The notes under the pieces are model-generated. The model saw nothing but the letters and a program-made list of their open reading frames with translations. It had not been told where the DNA came from and ran no database searches. DNA of 9,974 nt from Phyllobacteriaceae bacterium UBA1059 (GTDB lineage: Bacteria; Pseudomonadota; Alphaproteobacteria; Rhizobiales; Rhizobiaceae), in assembly GCA_002316345.1 (NCBI GenBank), contig DCDI01000190.1:1-9974 (forward strand), in the 5' to 3' direction. Shown piece after piece: positions 5,253 through 9,974 of this stretch. Positions within the stretch are counted from its first letter, which is position 1. Every line of letters starts with the position of its first letter. Position numbers and translations under genes: made by a program.

Positions 5253-6831
5253 GATCTGTCTCCCTGGACAGGCTGGCGACCGTGTAGCGCTTCTCGATTT
5301 CCCAGTGAGGTGTCCATTGCCGGGGCATGCCGAACCAGGAGTCCCATTGTTCGGCCATCGCCGGATCTTCATGGGCTGGTGAAAGATCCCGCAAACTCAA
5401 GGGCCGCACGGGGCTGCGGTAAGCAGCAAGCGACACGGCGCCCAGTTCCAGGTTCTCCTGCAAGGCAAGCATGGCCTGCACCTGTTCGCGGCATCGCCGT
5501 CCCTGGCAATGGCCCATGCCCGCCCGTGTCAGGCGCTTGACCTGATCGGGGTTGGGTGGCCCCTCACCCAGCAACTGCGTCAGGCTTTTTGGTTCGACCC
5601 GCGCCTCTGCGTTGAGATAGCGCGGCGGATGCACTTCGAGGATTTCGTGCGCCCAAACATCCTCGCATTGGCAAACCGGCACATCATCGCGCAGCGTTTC
5701 AAGAACCGTTTTCACCCACTGCTTGCGGTAGAAACCGATATCCAGCGCGGCGTCCGGAACCGTCGCGATTGGCGGTTCCTGCCCTGAACCGACTTCCTTC
5801 CCCAACGCGCCAAGCGCGGCATCGGCAGCGATCCTGCCTTCCCGGCGCGACACACGCTCGTCCGCCGACTTCGTGCCCCAGATGCCTGCGCAATCGCCTG
5901 CTGCGCGAACATTGGCGAGCGTCGTGCTCCCGGCATCGCCCAGAACCGGCACGAAGCCGCCGCGACTGCCATCGAAAATCGTACGCACGCCGGCCGCTTG
6001 CAGCAGGTCGATCACGGGAACAGCGCCCAATCCGAGCAGGATGCTGTCGCAGGCAATTTCCGTGTCACGCAAACGAATGCCGTGGATGCCGCTGGTGTCG
6101 AAATCCGCGCCCCGCACGGTTTCGCCGGTCAGAATGGGAATGCCAAGCGCCTTGATCCGCGCAACGAGGGTGGCGTCCGCGAAGGGATGATCGCCCTGCT
6201 CGACAATGGCCTTGATCGTCACGCCAGCCTTGACGAGGTCGATCACAGACAACAGCGTTTCAGGCGTCGTGCCCAGAACTACCGCCGCCTTGCCTTCAAG
6301 CGCACCGTACAGCGTGGCGAGTGTGGCAGCGGCGCTGATGCCGCCGACGCCGGGTTGGTCCCAGCCGTGGAAGGCCAGACCCATATCGCGCCGGCCTGTC
6401 GCCACGATGGCTTGATCGAAGCCGATCAGCTGGCTGCCGCCATCAACATCGGCCAGTCCGGCGATCGAACCTGGCATCCAGTTGAGGTTGGCGTGGTTCA
6501 CGAACAGGCCCCAGCACGCCGTTCCCAGCCTGATATCGACGCCGGCTTCGAACAGATCGGCCAGTTCCGGACGCGCTTCCAGCATGCGCTCGGTCATCGC
6601 ATTGCGGTTGCGGATCTGGCCGCCCATCAGCCCGCCCCACAGTTGCGGCACGCTTTCGCCCATCGTCTCGAACGGCACCGGATTCTCGTCGACCAGCATC
6701 ACGGTCGCGCCGCCGTCGATCGCTTGTTTAGCGGCAGCCAAACCGGCGGGTCCGGCGCCTACAACCAGCACTTCAATGCGCGAGGCGATGTCGAGCGTCT
6801 TGCCGGCGACGGAGCGGGGATCGAAGGTCAT
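5239..6831 (-). CDS. FAD/NAD(P)-dependent oxidoreductase with Fe-S (BFD-like) domain, HcnB / opine oxidase subunit A-like
   Basis: The 530-residue protein begins with a Rossmann FAD site VLVVGAGPAGLAAAKQAIDGG (residues 21-41) and carries a second nucleotide-binding domain near 181-270, then the FAD-closing segment NVRAAGDCAG (307-315). A C-terminal BFD-type domain contains CQCED (Cys387, Cys389) and GMGHCQGRRC (Cys442, Cys447), likely ligands of a [2Fe-2S] cluster. This layout is that of HcnB, opine oxidase A and D-hydroxyproline dehydrogenase alpha, which take electrons from a DAO-family partner, here the next gene. The second nucleotide motif is altered (LGTTPETLL, with Thr where a Gly is usual). 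A ~70-residue tail after the cluster domain makes it longer than HcnB as I recall it. Start: ATG 6831, 48 bases after soxG, weak GGA ribosome site. It probably forms a complex with the DAO-family protein. Substrate unknown. Confidence 0.87.
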   Translation of the reverse strand: MTFDPRSVAGKTLDIASRIEVLVVGAGPAGLAAAKQAIDGGATVMLVDENPVPFETMGESVPQLWGGLMGGQIRNRNAMTERMLEARPELADLFEAGVDIRLGTACWGLFVNHANLNWMPGSIAGLADVDGGSQLIGFDQAIVATGRRDMGLAFHGWDQPGVGGISAAATLATLYGALEGKAAVVLGTTPETLLSVIDLVKAGVTIKAIVEQGDHPFADATLVARIKALGIPILTGETVRGADFDTSGIHGIRLRDTEIACDSILLGLGAVPVIDLLQAAGVRTIFDGSRGGFVPVLGDAGSTTLANVRAAGDCAGIWGTKSADERVSRREGRIAADAALGALGKEVGSGQEPPIATVPDAALDIGFYRKQWVKTVLETLRDDVPVCQCEDVWAHEILEVHPPRYLNAEARVEPKSLTQLLGEGPPNPDQVKRLTRAGMGHCQGRRCREQVQAMLALQENLELGAVSLAAYRSPVRPLSLRDLSPAHEDPAMAEQWDSWFGMPRQWTPHWEIEKRYTVASLSRETDHVTE

Positions 6832-6879
6832 GGGATGGTCCGTTCCGCTGTTTTCTTGAAAGTCAACGCTGCCGCAAGC

Positions 6880-7395
6880 TCAGATGAACTCGCGGCTCAT
6901 CGTTTCGAGGTCGTGCCAAAGGCTTTCCGCAAAGCCTCGGAGCACCATCAATTCGAAGCGGTCGGGCGCGGTGCGGGTGATGTGAGTGGCGATGTGGCCG
7001 ATCAGGGTTGTGGTCGCCGAACCGACCTCGAAATTGGCCAGATCGAGGCCGGTGCCCTTGGCCAGAACATCCTCAACCGCGTCACCCTCGATCGCCTGGC
7101 GGACGCGGCCGTGGCTCTGGTCGACAACGGTCAATTCGGGCCATTGAGCGGAAATTTCCGGCAGAAAACCGGAAGAAACCGGCTGAACTGCAACCCAAAA
7201 CCGGTCAGTTGGCCCGTTTTTTCGGACAGAAAACCCGTATTTTTCCGCAATCTCCCCGCTCTTTCCGACCTCTGCCGGTGAACCGAGAACCTGCAGCACG
7301 GTTCCTTCCGGTAGCGGCGAAACACGAATGCGCGCCCCGTTGATCGCCGTGACGCCCGCCAGCGCGGCCCGATGGTGAAGTTGAAAATCAGGCAT
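6880..7395 (-). CDS. soxG: Sarcosine oxidase gamma subunit
   Basis: The 171-residue protein is the small gamma subunit of heterotetrameric sarcosine oxidase, a GcvT-like fold protein that packs against the alpha subunit. Recognisable parts are VDQSHGRVRQAIEGDAVEDVLAKGTGLDL (residues 91-119) and the end RFELMVLRGFAESLWHDL (146-163), both typical of SoxG. I chose ATG 7395, which overlaps the soxA stop by eight bases (ATGCCTGA) and has GAGAAG upstream; an ATG at 7407 would add MRSS. Codons in the middle (7150-7260) are unusually T-rich, encoding residues ~46-82, a part of the protein that is poorly conserved. A 48-base gap without a terminator links it to the next gene. Confidence 0.88.
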   Translation of the reverse strand: MPDFQLHHRAALAGVTAINGARIRVSPLPEGTVLQVLGSPAEVGKSGEIAEKYGFSVRKNGPTDRFWVAVQPVSSGFLPEISAQWPELTVVDQSHGRVRQAIEGDAVEDVLAKGTGLDLANFEVGSATTTLIGHIATHITRTAPDRFELMVLRGFAESLWHDLETMSREFI

Positions 7396-9974
7396 CGAGC
7401 TTCTCATCTGCCGCATGAAGGAAAACCGGATCGCAGACCCGGGCCGGCGTGAATTCGTTGTAAAGGCCGTTCCAGACCACGACCTCCTCGCCATGCCGTT
7501 CGGGGCCGCGAATGATCAGCGCGAGGCCGATCGAGGACTTCAGGTGCGGCGACCAGGCGTTCGAGGTGACATAGCCCTGATCGTTCTCCAGCGTCGCTGC
7601 GGCGTCCTTCGACAGGATGTGCGATCCGGCCCGGAAACTCTGGGTGGGATCGAGCGGCAGGAGGCCGGCGAGACGCGGCCGCAGCGGATCGGACAGACCT
7701 TCGCGCTTGAGCATCTGCTTGCCGATGAAGTCCGGCTTGGTGGCCGACACCATCTTGGCCAGACCGAGATCGCCCGGCGTCACGGTGCCGTCGATCTCGG
7801 CATGGGTGATGAAGCCCTTTTCCATGCGCAGCACGTTGAGCGCTTCAACGCCGTAAGCGCACATACCGTGTGGCTCACCGACCTGCGTCAGCGCATCCGC
7901 AACGCTTTCGCCGTAGCCGGCGGGGACAGCGAGTTCGTAGGCCATCTCGCCGGAAAACGAGATGCGGAACAGCAATCCGCGAAGTTGCCCGCCCAACAGC
8001 GAAACTTCGCGTGCGGCGAGGAAACCAAAGGCTTCGTCCGAAATGTCTTCATCGACGATGTCTGCCAAGATGGTGCGCGCCTTGGGGCCGGCGAGCGACA
8101 TCTGCGCCCATTGATCGGTGACGGAAGCCAGCCGCACGTCGAGTTCGGGCCACAGCGCCTGCGAGCAGAATTCCAGATGGCTCATGACGCCGGCGGCATA
8201 GGCCGTGGTGGTGGTCATGAAGTAGCGATCGTCGGCCAAACGGCTGGTCGTGCCGTCATCATAGATCATGCCATCGTCGCGCAGCATCAGGCCGTAACGA
8301 GCCTTGCCGACAGGCAGCTTGGCAAAGCCGTTGGAATAGACGCGATCAAGGAAAGCCGCGGCATCCCGACCGGAAATCTGGATCTTGCCGAGCATCGACA
8401 CGTCGCACAGGCCGGCATTGATGCGTGTATTCAGCACTTCGCGGTCGACGCTGTCGCGCCATGTGGTTTCGCCCTGTCGCGCGAACCAGGCCGAACGATA
8501 CCAGAGCCCGGTTTCGATGAAGGTCGCTCCGTTCTTGGCCGCCCACTCATGAAGCGGCGACTTGCGCACGGGCTGGAAGTGCTTTCCCTTGGCGGCACCG
8601 GTCAGCGCGCCGAAGGACACCGGCGTGTAGAATGGGCGGAAGGTGGTTGTGCCGACCTGCGCCGGCGACACGCCGCGGGCTTCGGCCAGCAGAGCAATGG
8701 CGTTGATGTTGGACAGCTTGCCCTGATCGGTCGCCATGCCATTGGTGGTGTAGCGCTTGGCCATTTCGACATGGCCGAAGCCTTCTTGCGCGGCAAGATC
8801 GAGGTCGCGCCGCGTGACGTCGTTCTGATAGTCGACGAAAGCTTTGCCCGTGACATCCGGGATCGACCAGAGCGGCTTCTCGATACGGCCGGAAAGGTCG
8901 CCTTCGACCTGAACGGAGATCGGCGTCCCGCTTTTGCCGAGTTGCGTGGCAATCGCCAACGCCTCGGTCGAACCGTGCGCAACACACTCGGCAAGGTTGC
9001 CGGTACGCGCGGCGGAGCCGGCCAGAGACAGGCCTTGCAGGTTGTCGGGCGCCAGGAAGGCGGATTGTTCGTCGGACCAGACCGGCTTGCCGCCACGATG
9101 ACAGGCCAGGTGGATGATCGGGCTGAATCCGCCAGCCACGCCCAGCGCATCCACATCGATCGATTGAAAGCGGCCGTCCTGCTTGATCTGGATAGAAGAC
9201 AGCGCCTTCCCGCCTTTGGCGTCGGTGACAAGCGCACTGCGCAGTACCCTCGCCTTGCCCGCATACGGTACGGATGACTGCGCGCGGCTGTCGATAATGG
9301 CGACGAGGTCGACGCCTGCTTTCTCAAGATCCTGAGCCAGCGCGTAGCCGGTGTCGTTGATCGTGAAGATCGCAACTTTCCTGCCCGGCGCGACACCATA
9401 GCGATTGAGATAGGTGCGCATGGCACCGGCCATCATGATACCCGGCGTGTCGTTGCCACCGAACACCAAGGGCCGCTCTTCCGCGCCGGTCGCCAGGATC
9501 GCGTGCTTGGCGGCGACGCGCCAAAATCGTTCGACCGGTTGCCCTGACGCCGGCACCGCCACGTGCTTCTGAACCCGCTCGACCGCGCCGAAGACATTGC
9601 TGTCATACCAGCCGATCACGGTGGTGCGCGAAAGGAGTTTGACGTTGGGCAGGCTGCGCAATTCGTCCACGCAGCGTGCCACGTATTGCGTTGCCGCCAG
9701 ACCATCAAGGACCGCGGTTTCCGACAGAAGCGTGCCGCCGAAACCCGGCTGCTCGTCGGCCAGAACAACGCGCAAGCCTGCACGTGCAGCGGTAAGTGCG
9801 GCGGCAAGGCCGGTCGGCCCTGAACCCACAACAAGCAGGTCGCAATGCGCCCACGCCTTCTCGTAAGCATCGGGATCGGCTTCAAAGGTCGCTTTGCCAA
9901 GGCCTGCGGCGCGGCGGATCAGCGGCTCATAGACTTTTTCCCAGAAGGAAGCCGGCCACATGAAGGTCTTGTAG
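7388..9974 (-). CDS. soxA: Sarcosine oxidase alpha subunit, N-terminus cut by window edge
   Basis: The large alpha subunit of heterotetrameric sarcosine oxidase; 861 residues are visible and about 130-150 N-terminal ones lie beyond 9974. The frame stays open to the edge (YKTF before the Met at 9961), so that Met is internal. The enzyme oxidises sarcosine to glycine; the methyl carbon leaves as 5,10-methylene-tetrahydrofolate and H2O2 is made. Numbering from Met 9961: Rossmann motif LLVVGSGPTGLAAALTAARAG (42-62) for the dinucleotide, ILATGAEERPLVFGGNDTPG (155-174), second domain KVAIFTINDTGYAL (195-208), a central SoxA domain to ~480, then a GcvT-like aminomethyltransferase domain (~485-850) with SFSGEMAYEL (668-677), YGVEALNVLRMEKGF (703-717) and TPGDLGL (728-734). 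SoxB and SoxD, usually just upstream, should lie to the right of this window. Intact in all visible parts. Confidence 0.95.
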   Translation of the reverse strand, partial: YKTFMWPASFWEKVYEPLIRRAAGLGKATFEADPDAYEKAWAHCDLLVVGSGPTGLAAALTAARAGLRVVLADEQPGFGGTLLSETAVLDGLAATQYVARCVDELRSLPNVKLLSRTTVIGWYDSNVFGAVERVQKHVAVPASGQPVERFWRVAAKHAILATGAEERPLVFGGNDTPGIMMAGAMRTYLNRYGVAPGRKVAIFTINDTGYALAQDLEKAGVDLVAIIDSRAQSSVPYAGKARVLRSALVTDAKGGKALSSIQIKQDGRFQSIDVDALGVAGGFSPIIHLACHRGGKPVWSDEQSAFLAPDNLQGLSLAGSAARTGNLAECVAHGSTEALAIATQLGKSGTPISVQVEGDLSGRIEKPLWSIPDVTGKAFVDYQNDVTRRDLDLAAQEGFGHVEMAKRYTTNGMATDQGKLSNINAIALLAEARGVSPAQVGTTTFRPFYTPVSFGALTGAAKGKHFQPVRKSPLHEWAAKNGATFIETGLWYRSAWFARQGETTWRDSVDREVLNTRINAGLCDVSMLGKIQISGRDAAAFLDRVYSNGFAKLPVGKARYGLMLRDDGMIYDDGTTSRLADDRYFMTTTTAYAAGVMSHLEFCSQALWPELDVRLASVTDQWAQMSLAGPKARTILADIVDEDISDEAFGFLAAREVSLLGGQLRGLLFRISFSGEMAYELAVPAGYGESVADALTQVGEPHGMCAYGVEALNVLRMEKGFITHAEIDGTVTPGDLGLAKMVSATKPDFIGKQMLKREGLSDPLRPRLAGLLPLDPTQSFRAGSHILSKDAAATLENDQGYVTSNAWSPHLKSSIGLALIIRGPERHGEEVVVWNGLYNEFTPARVCDPVFLHAADEKLDA

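Noticed and set aside
5998..7281. 427-codon open frame on plus, antisense to the HcnB-like gene and soxG
   Set aside because: Crosses two conserved minus-strand genes and encodes no recognisable motif.
7415..9277. 620-codon open frame on the plus strand antisense to soxA
   Set aside because: It lies fully opposite a well-conserved sarcosine oxidase subunit; its translation (rich in Arg, His, Gln, Gly) resembles no family and has no ribosome site. Long antisense frames are expected in GC-rich coding DNA.

Overview
The window looks like chromosomal DNA from an alphaproteobacterium of the order Rhizobiales (Rhizobium/Mesorhizobium/Phyllobacterium-like). The grounds are a GC-rich sequence with G/C-ending codons, CTTGAC-type sigma-70 promoters, a CpdR-type response regulator, and a close match to the rhizobial trans-acting sRNA family mmgR/suhB/alpha-r8 in its usual setting beside an inositol-monophosphatase-family gene. 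No transposase, integrase, CRISPR array or long repeat was seen.

Left part (1-3879), conserved housekeeping genes. A short-chain dehydrogenase fragment runs off the left edge on the minus strand; its last ~40 bases look like a degraded contig end. A divergent alpha/beta hydrolase (lysophospholipase type) follows on plus. It converges, with one base between the stop codons, on a minus-strand histidinol-phosphatase (HisN). The 208-base gap behind hisN holds the plus-strand sRNA gene with its own promoter, a conserved anti-Shine-Dalgarno core and a perfect intrinsic terminator, plus an inverted repeat sitting in the hisN promoter. Next come a minus-strand N-formylglutamate amidohydrolase and, divergent from it, CpdR, the single-domain regulator of ClpXP proteolysis in the CtrA cell-cycle circuit. 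A tRNA-Val(GAC) with its own promoter closes this part.

Right part (4059-9974), a minus-strand catabolic operon that reads into the window from the right. The order of transcription is soxA (alpha subunit of heterotetrameric sarcosine oxidase, N-terminus beyond the edge), soxG (gamma subunit, 8-base overlap), a 530-residue FAD/NAD oxidoreductase with a four-cysteine Fe-S domain (HcnB/opine-oxidase-A type, 48-base gap), and a 397-residue DAO-family FAD oxidoreductase (HcnC/opine-oxidase-B type, 14-base overlap). SoxA/SoxG with the unseen SoxB/SoxD should oxidise sarcosine to glycine, passing the methyl carbon to tetrahydrofolate. The two extra flavoproteins look like a second two-subunit amine or amino-acid dehydrogenase co-expressed with sarcosine oxidase; their substrate cannot be read from the sequence. 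They are the least understood genes here.
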